64,000 nt of DNA. Source: Bradyrhizobium sp. AZCC 1610. Lineage in GTDB: Bacteria > Pseudomonadota > Alphaproteobacteria > Rhizobiales > Xanthobacteraceae. How positions within the stretch are numbered: position 1 is the first letter of the stretch; every line of letters begins with the position of its first letter. Below the pieces are notes generated by a model. It did not search any database. It saw only the letters and a program-made list of their open reading frames with translations, and was not told the DNA's origin. Positions 49,704 through 58,105 of this stretch are shown here, one piece after another. The position numbers and the translations under genes were made by a program. The stretch spans positions 6,419,001-6,483,000 of the forward strand of contig NZ_JAZHRR010000001.1 of the NCBI RefSeq assembly GCF_036924515.1, written 5' to 3'.

Positions 49704-50747
49704 ATGCAGTTCTGGATGCCAGGCGTGGTCGCGGCATGCGCGATTGCCGTGCTCACCTCCGCTTCCTTGATGGCGCAAGACCTCGACCGGGCCCTGCTGC
49801 AGGAAGCTCGTTCGCTCTTCAAGAAACTGCCGCACGACTTTGCTGACTCGGAGCGCCCGCTTGCGCCCGAACGAGTTGTGCTCGGCAAAATGTTGTTCTT
49901 CGATCCGCGCTGGTCGGTCGATCAGAATGTGAGTTGTTCCAGCTGCCACAATCCCGCGCTCTACGGCTCGGATGCGCTCACAAAATCGATCGGCGTGCGC
50001 GGCCGACGTCACGCCCGCAACGCGCCGTCGGCATTGAACATCGCCGGCGACTTCGCTGCGAATTGGCGGGGCGACCGCAAGGACGTCGAAGATCAAGCCA
50101 TCACAGCGGCGATCGGCGCGCTCAGCACTGGACATACGGATCACGTCGCGTGGATTGCGCAGATCAAATCGATCGGCGGCTATCTCGCGATGTTCCGACG
50201 CGCGTTCCCCGACGACGACGACCCGATCACTCCGACCAACCTCAGTCTGGCGATCGGCGCCTATGAACGGACGCTCGCGACACCCGGACCGTTCGATGCG
50301 TACCTGGACGGCAACATCTTGGCGTTGACGTCGCAGGCGCGTTTGGGGCTGCGCACCTTCGTCGATGTCGGGTGTGCCGCGTGCCACAACGGTGCCGGTG
50401 TCGGCGGCGCGATCTTCCAGAAATTCGGCGCGCAAATGGATTACTGGCTTGCGACCGGAAGCAAGGACATCGACAAGGGCCGTTTCGACGTGACGAAGGA
50501 CGACGCGGACCTGTACGTGTTCAAAGTGCCCGGGCTGCGGAACGTCGCGATGACGCCACCGTATTTCCATGATGGATCGGTCGCCACGCTTCCGGAAGCC
50601 GTACGCGTGATGGCGAGGGTGCAACTCGGCAGGACGCTCGCCGACCAGGAAGTTAACGGAATCGTGGCGTTCTTGAAATCGCTCACCGGCGAACTCCCCA
50701 AGGACTTTTCGACCATGCCCACGTTGCCTGCTGGCGGGGCGCGTTAG
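49704..50747 (+). CDS. Di-heme cytochrome c peroxidase / MauG-like protein
   Basis: 347 residues with a signal peptide (residues 1-24, ending LMAQD). Two heme c sites: C78-S-S-C81-H82 and C224-A-A-C227-H228. The family features ERVVLGKMLFFDPRWSVDQN, the NAPSALNIA turn, GVRGRRHARNAPS and a late TPPYFHDGSVATLPEAV follow, with a methionine in VAMTPPYFHDG as a possible distal ligand. Such enzymes reduce peroxide with electrons from small cytochromes or oxidise protein partners in the periplasm. Co-transcribed with the cupin gene. Confidence 0.92.
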   Translation: MQFWMPGVVAACAIAVLTSASLMAQDLDRALLQEARSLFKKLPHDFADSERPLAPERVVLGKMLFFDPRWSVDQNVSCSSCHNPALYGSDALTKSIGVRGRRHARNAPSALNIAGDFAANWRGDRKDVEDQAITAAIGALSTGHTDHVAWIAQIKSIGGYLAMFRRAFPDDDDPITPTNLSLAIGAYERTLATPGPFDAYLDGNILALTSQARLGLRTFVDVGCAACHNGAGVGGAIFQKFGAQMDYWLATGSKDIDKGRFDVTKDDADLYVFKVPGLRNVAMTPPYFHDGSVATLPEAVRVMARVQLGRTLADQEVNGIVAFLKSLTGELPKDFSTMPTLPAGGAR

Positions 50748-50915
50748 GTTCTCCTCCGATACGCACTACGACTTCGTTTGGCCGGGTGACATAATCGCGA
50801 CCAAAATCGCCGCGGCACCTCCGAGCACCACTCCGCTGGCGTTTCGAAGAGATTTCACACTGTCGCCATCCGTTCCGAGATGAAAAGGCCGGCTGTCCGC
50901 TTTGCGGATCTGCGG

Positions 50916-51641
50916 TCAATCGGTCGGTGCCACCACGAAATCGTCGATGTACATGTAGCTGTCCGCCTTGGACCACAGCCCGATGCGTCCCGAGACAGGC
51001 CCGGGCAGCTCGTGCTCCAGGTAGCGTTTGCCGTTGAGATAGCCTTCAACCTTGCTGCCGGCGATGCGAACCTTGAGTTCATGCCATTGGCGGCTCGGTG
51101 TCGGCGTGTTTCGAATCCATTTCACCGAGGATCGCTTGCCCTTTTCGAATTTCCAAAGCACGAGATTGTTTTCGAGCGGGTTGGCCCGTACCGTCAAATA
51201 GTCGCCATTCGGTTTTAGATTGAACAGGATGCCGGCAGCCTGGTCGATGCGGCCGGAAACCCCTTTGAAGCGAATGGTAATCTCTCCATTGCGAAAGTCC
51301 GACACGTCGTTGGCAACCGCGTACGGAAAATACGCAAAGGCCTGCACGCGGTCGAGGAACTCGGCATAGCGGTCCCCGTAGAGCGCCCTTGCCTTGTCCG
51401 CGAGGCCGGCCGACGCCTGACCCTCCTTCCATTGCCGTCCATCGACGACCAGGACCTTGTTGTTGTCCTCCGCCTCGATCCGCCAGACGCCGACGACGCC
51501 CAGGAACGATTTCGGGTCGGCGCCAACCGTTTCATCCGAAAAGTCGATCTTTTTCGGTTGCTCGGCATCCGCATGTGGCAGCAACACCGCCAGGACAAGA
51601 CTCGCAACCGCGATCGCTTTCATGGCCTTGCTGATTTTCAT
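50916..51641 (-). CDS. Secreted laminin-G-like (DUF1080-type) protein, paralogue of 59886-60584
   Basis: 241 residues from ATG 51641, overlapping the upstream permease stop (ATGA). Signal peptide: AMKAIAVASLVLAVLLPHAD, then AEQPKKIDFSD. The fold is a jelly roll like the 3-keto-disaccharide hydrolase/DUF1080 group: NGEITIRFKGVSGRIDQAAG, LKPNGDYLTVRANPLENNLV, then WHELKVRIAGSKVEGYLNGK and GRIGLWSKADSYMYIDDFVV. It is the last gene of a minus-strand operon with an ABC transporter. No catalytic residue can be claimed; it could bind glycans or act as a hydrolase. The frame opened upstream to 52988 is antisense artefact. Confidence 0.8.
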   Translation of the reverse strand: MKISKAMKAIAVASLVLAVLLPHADAEQPKKIDFSDETVGADPKSFLGVVGVWRIEAEDNNKVLVVDGRQWKEGQASAGLADKARALYGDRYAEFLDRVQAFAYFPYAVANDVSDFRNGEITIRFKGVSGRIDQAAGILFNLKPNGDYLTVRANPLENNLVLWKFEKGKRSSVKWIRNTPTPSRQWHELKVRIAGSKVEGYLNGKRYLEHELPGPVSGRIGLWSKADSYMYIDDFVVAPTD

Positions 51642-52969
51642 GATTGACCTCCGTCGTTGAAGAGCTGCAGGACGCGCGGAGTACGGCAGCTCCACCACCA
51701 GAAAATGCCGATCAGGAGCGGAAGCACGCCGAAGAACCACGGCAGCGCCGTCTGCCCGTTCGCGACCAGCGGGTAGCCAGGGTAGTCCTGGCCAGGGATA
51801 GGGGCCGGAACAGGCATGCCAGCCAGTTCGTAGAGCAGCGGCAGGACTTCGCGATGGCTGGTTGATCGACTGGTGGCCGAGCGGCCTGCGTACGAATATT
51901 CGACTTCTCCGTAAGCCTCCTCGCTGGCGCTGCCGATGACGCTTTGCCCGCTCGCGGCAAGCCTGACGCTGACGTTCGCAAGCGTGCGCTCGAGTTTGGC
52001 GATAACGTTTCGCCGCAGATCGGCATAGCGCGGATCTTCGGGAGCCAAGCGAACAGTGATGACGAGCGGCTCGCGCAACGTCGCCAACGCGCTTTCGTCG
52101 GCGGCAGGAAACGAGTTGCGCCGGTCTTCGGTGAGATCGAACGAAGTCCTGACCTGCGTCGCGAGAACGACTATGCCGCCCGCTACCGCTACGCAGAAAA
52201 GCGATCGAACGAGCTTCGCCAGGAGCGCCACACCGGGATGCAGCCAGATGGTGGCAAGCCCGGCAAACCCGCCGATCGTACCCGCAATGCCAAACACAAG
52301 GCCTGCCGAAAGCAGTCCTTGCTCGAACGGACGGAGCGTCTGGGTCAGTGACAGCCGGGAAATCCATTCGAGGAGACCGGGCTGGCCAGCCAGGGCGAAA
52401 TCCAGGACCCACGAGCCGATCGTGAATGCAAGCGTAATAATGGCCGCAGTCGCCGAGCTCTCGGAGATGGATGCGGCGAACAACGCAATGGCGCCGATGA
52501 GCAGACCATATAACAGGTGGCCCAACAGCAAATTGATGGTTTCCGCAGCATAGAGATGGCCATCGAGCACTGCCCAAACTACGAGCGCGGAAATCACAGG
52601 AATCGTCGCGACCGCCCACGCTGATGCCACAGCCACGATCTTGCTGGCGATCAATGTCGATGCCCGATAGGGCAACTGAACCAGCAAGCGCAGCGCACCC
52701 GATTCCTTTTCGCGACCAAGGACGCGGATGGCAACAAAAGGAAACAGCAGCGTGACGGCGACGTAGAAAGCCCCGAACGTCGGCACTAGAATGCCATCGA
52801 GTGGCGACAGCCCGCTTGCAAGCGCCGCTGATTCGCGCGCAGCCGAGCTGGCCTCGCTGTAGAGCGAAACGGCCTGAACGAAGCTGTAGCCGACCAACGG
52901 GCAAAGGATGAGCAGCATCGTCCATAGCGCCCGACCGCTCAACACTTCCCACATCTCCTTGTTGACCAA
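51638..52969 (-). CDS. ABC-2 permease fused to a GldG-like extracytoplasmic domain
   Basis: About 443 residues from TTG 52969 (LVNKEMWEVLSGRALWTMLL); ATG 52954 is the alternative and neither has a clear ribosome site. The N-terminal part (about 1-270) has six helices of an ABC-2 type permease with VAIRVLGREKESGALRLLVQ. After the sixth helix comes RTSFDLTEDRRNSFPAADES, REPLVITVRLAPEDPRYADL and NVIAKLERTLANVSVRLAA, which reads like the start of GldG/ABC-transp-aux domains. A final helix (LPWFFGVLPLLIGIFWWWSC) ends the protein. It pairs with the ATPase at 53004. The transported substrate is unknown; the whole unit may act as a mechanical or lipid-type exporter. Confidence 0.78.
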   Translation of the reverse strand: MVNKEMWEVLSGRALWTMLLILCPLVGYSFVQAVSLYSEASSAARESAALASGLSPLDGILVPTFGAFYVAVTLLFPFVAIRVLGREKESGALRLLVQLPYRASTLIASKIVAVASAWAVATIPVISALVVWAVLDGHLYAAETINLLLGHLLYGLLIGAIALFAASISESSATAAIITLAFTIGSWVLDFALAGQPGLLEWISRLSLTQTLRPFEQGLLSAGLVFGIAGTIGGFAGLATIWLHPGVALLAKLVRSLFCVAVAGGIVVLATQVRTSFDLTEDRRNSFPAADESALATLREPLVITVRLAPEDPRYADLRRNVIAKLERTLANVSVRLAASGQSVIGSASEEAYGEVEYSYAGRSATSRSTSHREVLPLLYELAGMPVPAPIPGQDYPGYPLVANGQTALPWFFGVLPLLIGIFWWWSCRTPRVLQLFNDGGQS

Positions 52970-53003
52970 GGGATGAAAGGGAGCCCACCGGATCGTCGCT
53001 GTG

Positions 53004-53699
53004 TCAGGTGAGTGCAAGAAACACCTCCTCCAGTCCTGCCGACGGCCGCTCTGTGTGCGCGCGAAGCTCGTCGAGCGTGCCGATGCCGCGGACGCGGCCA
53101 TCGGCGAGCAGCACAAAGCGGTCGCAGACGCGTTCGGCATCGACGAGTTGATGGATCGCGAGAACAAGCGTGCGACCCGTGGCCGCCACGCGGCGGAGCA
53201 GATTCATAATCTCGCGGGTCTGTCTGAGGTCGAAGCCATCGAACGGCTCATCCATGACAATCATCGGATGAGGCGTGAGGAGCGCGAGCGCAAGCATCAG
53301 GCGGCGGCCAAACCCTTTCGACAACGCGAAGACGGGTTTTTCCAGCACCGGCGACAGTCCAACGGCGCGCACCGTCCCTGCCACCTGGCTTTCCGGACGC
53401 CTGTAGACGCCCGCGAATAACGCAAGCACTCGCGCGACGTATTGGTCCTCCCAGGGCCGAAGTCCGTCCGGCAGATAGAAGATGAACTCTCGGCGTTGCC
53501 CCAATGGCAGGACCGTTCCGCGCCAAACAATGCGGCCGCGGTCAGCCGGCAGAAGACCGGCAATCGCCTCCAGCAGGGTCGTCTTTCCGGCTCCATTTGG
53601 CCCGATGAGGCCGAGAATTTCGCCGGCGGATACGGAGAAAGATACGTCGGCGAGCGCAGTCTGATCGCCATACATTTTGGTCAAATCGGTGACTTGCAT
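53004..53699 (-). CDS. ABC transporter ATPase with atypical signature motif
   Basis: 231 residues. Walker A GPNGAGKTTLL (about 33-43), Q-loop region, signature LSKGFGRRLMLA in place of LSGGQ, Walker B MIVMDEPFDGFDL and the H-loop LAIHQLVDAE. It belongs to the CcmA/NatA-like group that partners ABC-2 permeases. TGA/ATG overlap with the small 53699-53791 frame and a 35-bp gap to the permease indicate one transcript. The altered signature (SKGFG) is typical of some exporters and may not abolish activity. Confidence 0.92.
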   Translation of the reverse strand: MQVTDLTKMYGDQTALADVSFSVSAGEILGLIGPNGAGKTTLLEAIAGLLPADRGRIVWRGTVLPLGQRREFIFYLPDGLRPWEDQYVARVLALFAGVYRRPESQVAGTVRAVGLSPVLEKPVFALSKGFGRRLMLALALLTPHPMIVMDEPFDGFDLRQTREIMNLLRRVAATGRTLVLAIHQLVDAERVCDRFVLLADGRVRGIGTLDELRAHTERPSAGLEEVFLALT

Positions 53700-53791
53700 C
53701 AGGACCCGTGCGTCTTCCTCAAGACGTTGGTCCGGGGCAGCAGTTGCGCAAAGTCCGGCGCGGCGGTCTTGCTTGCTGGAAGATCAGTCAC
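53699..53791 (-). CDS. Possible 30-residue leader peptide of the ABC operon
   Basis: GTG 53791 follows AAGAGGTG (4-nt spacing) and encodes MTDLPASKTAAPDFAQLLPR followed by TNVLRKTHGS, ending with TGA that overlaps the ATPase start (ATG at 53699). Small size and unknown family keep confidence low. The stretch 53792-54025 has no supported gene. Confidence 0.35.
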   Translation of the reverse strand: MTDLPASKTAAPDFAQLLPRTNVLRKTHGS

Positions 53792-54025
53792 AGTTCACCT
53801 CTTTTGGCGTAATTGATCGTCGCGTTCTGCAATTCCGCTCACTGCTTTGCCCTGCAGGATTTCATGCACATTGATATTCGGTCGAGCAGGCGGGGCCCGC
53901 ATAGTTATTCATGATGCTTTGCGCTGCTCGGCGCAAACCTTGCAGTTCGGTGGCTGAAGCCGACCGCCCAGCAGCAAGAAAGCCGCCCAGCATCGAAGGA
54001 GTTGCAGCGATTCGCACAATCAACC

Positions 54026-54520
54026 TCACTTGGCTGTCTCCTTGGCAAGCGTCGGAATGAGTTCGCCGACACGCCAGGCAATCTCGTCCCGCGCGGCTTC
54101 ATAGTTGTCGATACCGAGGGCTATGCCGGACCAGTAGGTGACGTTTGCATCGCCCTTTCGCTCGGCCGGGATCGTATCGAACGCCAGCACCCGGCTTGCG
54201 CGGCCGGCTTCGTCCGCGGTCAAGGCACCTGGCGCATTCGCCGGTTCAAGGCCGTCGAGTGCGAGGCCATCCTGGATACGAACCGGAATCGACCGGTACG
54301 TGTCGATGCCTCGCGAAACGGCCGTAAAGGGAAGCCCGCGCTCTTTCGCTACCTTGTTGAAATAGGCCGCCGCCATCTGGCTGTTCACGACGCCGTGCCG
54401 GCAGACGAAGACAATGGTCTTGCTCTCGCTCGCCGCACCCTCCGCCCGCGCGAAAGGTAAGGGGATCAATGCCATCAGGGTGACAAGGAGCGCCCACAGG
54501 CAGCGAAGAGATCGTTGCAT
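54026..54520 (-). CDS. Exported low-molecular-weight phosphatase-like protein with altered active site
   Basis: 164 residues from ATG 54520; the frame is open to TTG 54559. Signal peptide: RCLWALLVTLMALIPLPFA, cleaved near ARA-E. The mature part opens TIVFVCRHGVVNSQMAAAYF, aligned with the C-x5-R loop of low-molecular-weight tyrosine phosphatases and ArsC. Cys40 is kept but the position of the catalytic Arg is Asn46. The downstream helix FNKVAKERGLPFTAVSRGID and DTIPAERKGDANVTYWSGI follow the fold. Without the Arg a normal phosphatase mechanism is unlikely; it may be a binding protein or use another chemistry. It follows DUF1259 in the operon. Confidence 0.75.
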   Translation of the reverse strand: MQRSLRCLWALLVTLMALIPLPFARAEGAASESKTIVFVCRHGVVNSQMAAAYFNKVAKERGLPFTAVSRGIDTYRSIPVRIQDGLALDGLEPANAPGALTADEAGRASRVLAFDTIPAERKGDANVTYWSGIALGIDNYEAARDEIAWRVGELIPTLAKETAK

Positions 54521-54555
54521 CGCTTTACTATCCCACGTGAATGGTCGTTTTTTCG

Positions 54556-55443
54556 TCAATGCAACGCAACTGCGCTCTTGTCGAGCGCCGCACGCAGGCC
54601 TTTCGCCAGCTTTAGGGCATCGTCGTTTGCCCAGAAATGGCAGAAGAACAGGCGTGGCTGCTCGTCGAGCATGTGGCTGTGCAGCGCGGTCACCTCGATC
54701 CCGTTGCTGCGCAGCGCCCTGATCACCGGATTGACCTCGTTACCGGTGAGGACGAAATCGCCTGTTATCGCTGCCTTGCCGCCGCCCGTCGGCTGAAAAC
54801 CGATCGCCTGCGCGACTCCCATGGGACCGACAGGGACAAGCTGCATGCCGCCCTCACTGATCGGATCGCGGCGCGGCACTGCAAACTGGTAGACGCCGCC
54901 ATTGTTCTGCCCCTTGATTCCGATGATCTGATCGAGCTGCGCCGTATCGAGATCGATCGGAGGCGGGGCGCCGCCGACGGCTGCGGTCAGCGGGGTCTTG
55001 CTGACCGCCAGTGCTTCGCTGATCACCGTTGCCATCTTCACAGCATCGCCGTGGCCGCCGACATGCATGTAGTAGGTCGCCGGGCTGGCGCGCAGCAGAT
55101 GATTATGCACGGCCGTGATCTCCAACCCGCCTTCGATCAGCTTCAGCATGACCGGATTGATCTCGGTCTCCAGCAAGACGAGATCTCCCATTGCCATCAC
55201 CCCGCCATGGGCCGGCTTGAACGCGACCCAGCCGCCGAGCGCGAGCGCGGGCTTGATCGTCACCCCGTCCAGCGTGACCGACAGGTCACTGCGCGGGAAT
55301 CCGTAGCGGTGCACGTCGCCGGACACCGCCGCTTTTCTGCCCATGGCGTCATCGACCTTCTGCCAGTCGATGTCCTGCGACCTTGCTGCCGTGCTGAGTG
55401 AAAGTGCGACGAGCGACGCGGCGAGATATTTGAGGATGCGCAT
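54556..55443 (-). CDS. DUF1259 tandem-domain secreted protein
   Basis: 295 residues, preceded by AGGAGGACAA. Signal peptide MRILKYLAASLVALSLSTAA. Two DUF1259-type repeats follow: residues about 25-150 (DDAMGRKAAVSGDVHRYGFP, HNHLLRASPATYYMHVGGHG) and 160-290 (DQIIGIKGQNNGGVYQFAVP, ALHSHMLDEQPRLFFCHFWA). Each keeps a HNH/HSHML-like histidine pair that could bind metal. Function unknown; homologues occur next to chromate and peroxide stress genes, as here. It is the second gene of a minus-strand operon. Confidence 0.88.
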   Translation of the reverse strand: MRILKYLAASLVALSLSTAARSQDIDWQKVDDAMGRKAAVSGDVHRYGFPRSDLSVTLDGVTIKPALALGGWVAFKPAHGGVMAMGDLVLLETEINPVMLKLIEGGLEITAVHNHLLRASPATYYMHVGGHGDAVKMATVISEALAVSKTPLTAAVGGAPPPIDLDTAQLDQIIGIKGQNNGGVYQFAVPRRDPISEGGMQLVPVGPMGVAQAIGFQPTGGGKAAITGDFVLTGNEVNPVIRALRSNGIEVTALHSHMLDEQPRLFFCHFWANDDALKLAKGLRAALDKSAVALH

Positions 55444-55698
55444 CTAATTGTCCTCCTGCGTGAGACGGCCGGCAAGCGGCGCGATGTCCGACAGGAGCAG
55501 GTTGCTGCTCGCCTGCATCAGGCTCAGCGCCAGCGTGAACCCTGCGCGAACGCTTTCGGCATCGCCGTAGTAGACGACGGTCGAGTCGGCATCGGCGGTT
55601 GCGGGTTGGTGGCTGAGTTGACCGGATGGTGACGCAGAAGCAAGTTCTGTATCGAAGCTCGCCGTCGCGACCGAAGTGGGTGGGGTTCGTTCGTCCAT
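55444..55698 (-). CDS. Small hypothetical protein, first gene of DUF1259 operon
   Basis: 84 residues from ATG 55698, with GAGGAG 7 nt upstream (frame open to 55746). Serine/threonine-rich start (MDERTPPTSVATASFD) and a C-terminal helix ESVRAGFTLALSLMQASSNL. The stop directly precedes the DUF1259 start codon (TAG-ATG). No signal or membrane helix is certain. No function recognised. Confidence 0.6.
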   Translation of the reverse strand: MDERTPPTSVATASFDTELASASPSGQLSHQPATADADSTVVYYGDAESVRAGFTLALSLMQASSNLLLSDIAPLAGRLTQEDN

Positions 55699-55897
55699 GC
55701 GCAATCTCCTCGACAAGCGAGTGCTGCGCAGAGCTTGGACGATCACCGTCTATTGGGGAGCCTGCGTATCCCCACGGCTTTTCTACCGCGGAGCGCGCTG
55801 CTTGCGCAAGAAATCGGCCGCAGCGGAAATCACAAGGCCGTGCGTATCTGTTTGTTACAATGGGAACTCTCGGCTGCAGGAAGCCCGCGCGACATCA

Positions 55898-56827
55898 CTA
55901 TGCCGAGCGGGCCGCCCGCCCTTTCTTCTGAAGCTGGCGCAGATCGCTTGCGGCCTCTCTCAGCAACCAGTCGCGAAAGGTCACGATTTTTGGCAGCGCC
56001 GCGGTCGCCTTCGGGCAGATGATCCAGTACGTCCGGGAGAGCGGCAGCGAATGCGGAAATGGCCGTACCAGCCGGCCATTGATGAGATCCCACGCCGCCA
56101 GCGTCGTGCGCGCAAGCGCAATGCCTTGTCCGTTGATGGCGGCGTCGATCACCATGCTGGCGCGGTTCAGCACCGGGCCATGCGTGACGACCGCATCGTC
56201 GATGCCTGCCTCCTGCAACCAGTTCTTCCAGTCGGCCCGGCTGTCCATATGGATCAGCGGAAATTTGAGGATGTCGGCGGGCTTGCTCAGGCGGCGGCGG
56301 CCGGAAAGCAGCGTTGGACTGCATACGGCGAACAGCTTTTCCGGACTCAACCTTACCGTATCGAAGCCCGGCCAGTTGCCGTCGCCGTGCCGCACCGCGA
56401 GGTCGACTTCCTCGCGCGCGAAGTCGACATGATGCAGCGTCGCAGACACCCGCAGATCGATGCCGGAATGCGCCTCGGCAAAGTGACCGAGCCGATGCAC
56501 CAGCCATTTGGCGGCAAAATCCGGCGATGTGCTTACGGTCAGGACCCCGGCATTCTTCCGCTCGATCAGCCGCTCCGTGCCGATCGCGATGCGATCCAGC
56601 GCATCGCGCACGATTGCAAGATACTCGCGGCCGGCCTCGGTGATGATGAGACGCTGGCGCTCCCGGTTGAACAGCTTGATGGCAAGCTCGGCCTCTAACG
56701 CCTTGACCTGATGGCTGACCGCGCCCTGCGTGACGCAAAGCTCCTCCGCGGCGCGGGTAAAACTCTCATGCCGGGCCGCGGCTTCGAAGGCTTTCAGGGC
56801 GTTCAGTGATGGCAGGCGCGGGCGCAT
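55898..56827 (-). CDS. LysR family regulator, GcvA-like
   Basis: 309 residues (MRPRLPSLNALKAFEAAARH). The HTH (residues 20-45, FTRAAEELCVTQGAVSHQVK) and the segment LEAELAIKLFNRERQRLIIT match the GcvA-type LysR group, as do the STSPDFAAKWLVHRLGHFAE and VDLAVRHGDGNWPGFDTVRL parts of the effector domain. It lies divergent from the DUF1127/GST genes (about 120-bp gap), so a role in their control is likely. It should not be equated with glycine-cleavage control without data. Confidence 0.9.
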   Translation of the reverse strand: MRPRLPSLNALKAFEAAARHESFTRAAEELCVTQGAVSHQVKALEAELAIKLFNRERQRLIITEAGREYLAIVRDALDRIAIGTERLIERKNAGVLTVSTSPDFAAKWLVHRLGHFAEAHSGIDLRVSATLHHVDFAREEVDLAVRHGDGNWPGFDTVRLSPEKLFAVCSPTLLSGRRRLSKPADILKFPLIHMDSRADWKNWLQEAGIDDAVVTHGPVLNRASMVIDAAINGQGIALARTTLAAWDLINGRLVRPFPHSLPLSRTYWIICPKATAALPKIVTFRDWLLREAASDLRQLQKKGRAARSA

Positions 56828-56945
56828 CGCACGACTTCATGAGAAAAATTAGGTCAGGCAAGAGAAAGGATGCTTTGCGGGCAGTGGCCCGCTCACTCTA
56901 TTTGGACGGCTCCAATGCAGCATTTCACGAGATTTGGACTTGTCG

Positions 56946-57194
56946 ATGTCAACTTTCATTACCGATCCCCTCTCATTCCCGACCAGTCAGGCGGGTGACC
57001 GACCCGCCCGAGTTCATCAATCAAATTCCGGACCAAGCCCGGCCATTCGATGGGGTCGCTGGTTCGACTGGGCCGAACGCCGCCGGCAGCGCCTCGCGCT
57101 GCGGGAGCTTGCCGATGACAAGCACTTTCTCGACGACCTCGGCCTGACGCGCGAGCAGGCGCTGGACGAAGCCAACAAACCGTTCTGGCGCTGA
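56946..57194 (+). CDS. DUF1127 (YjiS-like) domain protein
   Basis: 82 residues from ATG 56946 (MSTFITDPLSFPTSQAGDRP). C-terminal helix-helix: RWFDWAERRRQRLALRELAD, DKHFLDDLGLTREQALDEAN, the standard DUF1127 domain with a conserved DxxLxDxG core. DUF1127 proteins are small stress- or RNA-associated factors of alphaproteobacteria. It is followed by the GST gene with a 28-bp gap, so they are co-transcribed. Confidence 0.85.
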   Translation: MSTFITDPLSFPTSQAGDRPARVHQSNSGPSPAIRWGRWFDWAERRRQRLALRELADDKHFLDDLGLTREQALDEANKPFWR

Positions 57195-57222
57195 CCATCA
57201 AAATCACAGGGGGAGAAAACGG

Positions 57223-57912
57223 ATGTCCGATCCAATCGTCTACGGTTTTCCGCGCAGCACCTTCGTCAACATCATTCGCCTGATCTTGACACACAAGGAC
57301 GTGGCCTACAGCTTCCACGACCTCGAGCCGGTGATGGGCAAGCCTGACCATCTGGCACTGCACCCATTCAACCGCGTCCCGATCTTCAAGCATGGCGATC
57401 TCACGGTCTACGAAACGAGTGCGATCGCCACCTATGTCGATGAAGCCTTCGACGGTGCGCGCCTGACGCCGAAGGATGCCCGCGCGCGGGCGCGCATGAA
57501 CCAGTGGATCAGCGCGGTCAATTCCTATTACTACCCCTATATGATCTACCACGTGACGCACGAGCGCCTGGTCTACCCCGAACTTGGCATTGCGTCCGAC
57601 GAGGAGGTCGTTGCGCATGCGCTGCCCAAGGTCGAGAACGCGCTTGCGGTCGCCGAACGCCAGCTTGGGCATGGAGAAAACTTCCTGCTCGGCCCGGAAC
57701 TCACCATCGCGGACTTCTATCTGCTGCCGGCCACCTTTGCGTTCAGCCTGACCGCCGAGGGGCAGTCGATGTATCCGAAATTCCCGGCATTCTGCCGCTG
57801 GCGGGAACGGATGGATAATCTGCCGGCGACGCAAAAGGTGCGCGCCGCCGTGCCGCGCCTGCCGATCGAACACGCCCGCGAATGGGCGAATTCGCACCGC
57901 CCGAAATATTGA
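57223..57912 (+). CDS. Glutathione S-transferase family protein
   Basis: 229 residues, with GGGGGAG before ATG. N-terminal thioredoxin fold: YGFPRSTFVNIIRLILTHKD, cis-Pro segment NRVPIFKHGDLTVYETSAIA (Glu-Ser region binding glutathione). All-helical C-domain with LLGPELTIADFYLLPATFAF (N-capping box TIADF). Cytosolic conjugating or peroxidase enzyme; substrate unknown. It lies downstream of the DUF1127 gene. Confidence 0.92.
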   Translation: MSDPIVYGFPRSTFVNIIRLILTHKDVAYSFHDLEPVMGKPDHLALHPFNRVPIFKHGDLTVYETSAIATYVDEAFDGARLTPKDARARARMNQWISAVNSYYYPYMIYHVTHERLVYPELGIASDEEVVAHALPKVENALAVAERQLGHGENFLLGPELTIADFYLLPATFAFSLTAEGQSMYPKFPAFCRWRERMDNLPATQKVRAAVPRLPIEHAREWANSHRPKY

Positions 57913-58105
57913 ACGTACCAGGACTGGGGAACCTTGCGGCCGACGACTGTCCCCGCTAGGTTTGAGAATACGGGGAAACACAGGCTCCCCGCCAGACGGC
58001 CCGCCGTCCAAGCCCTGTGCAACGCTCCGCATTTTGGAGGAGATTGCACGTGGACGGACCCCTGCCAGCTATCAGACAAACGCTGCGTCGCGACATGAGG
58101 TTGTC

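Noticed and set aside
50916..52988. A 690-codon open frame on the minus strand
   Set aside because: Only its last 241 codons (from ATG 51641) show a signal peptide and a fold. The rest is out of frame with the ABC permease on the same strand and is an artefact of GC-rich codon use.
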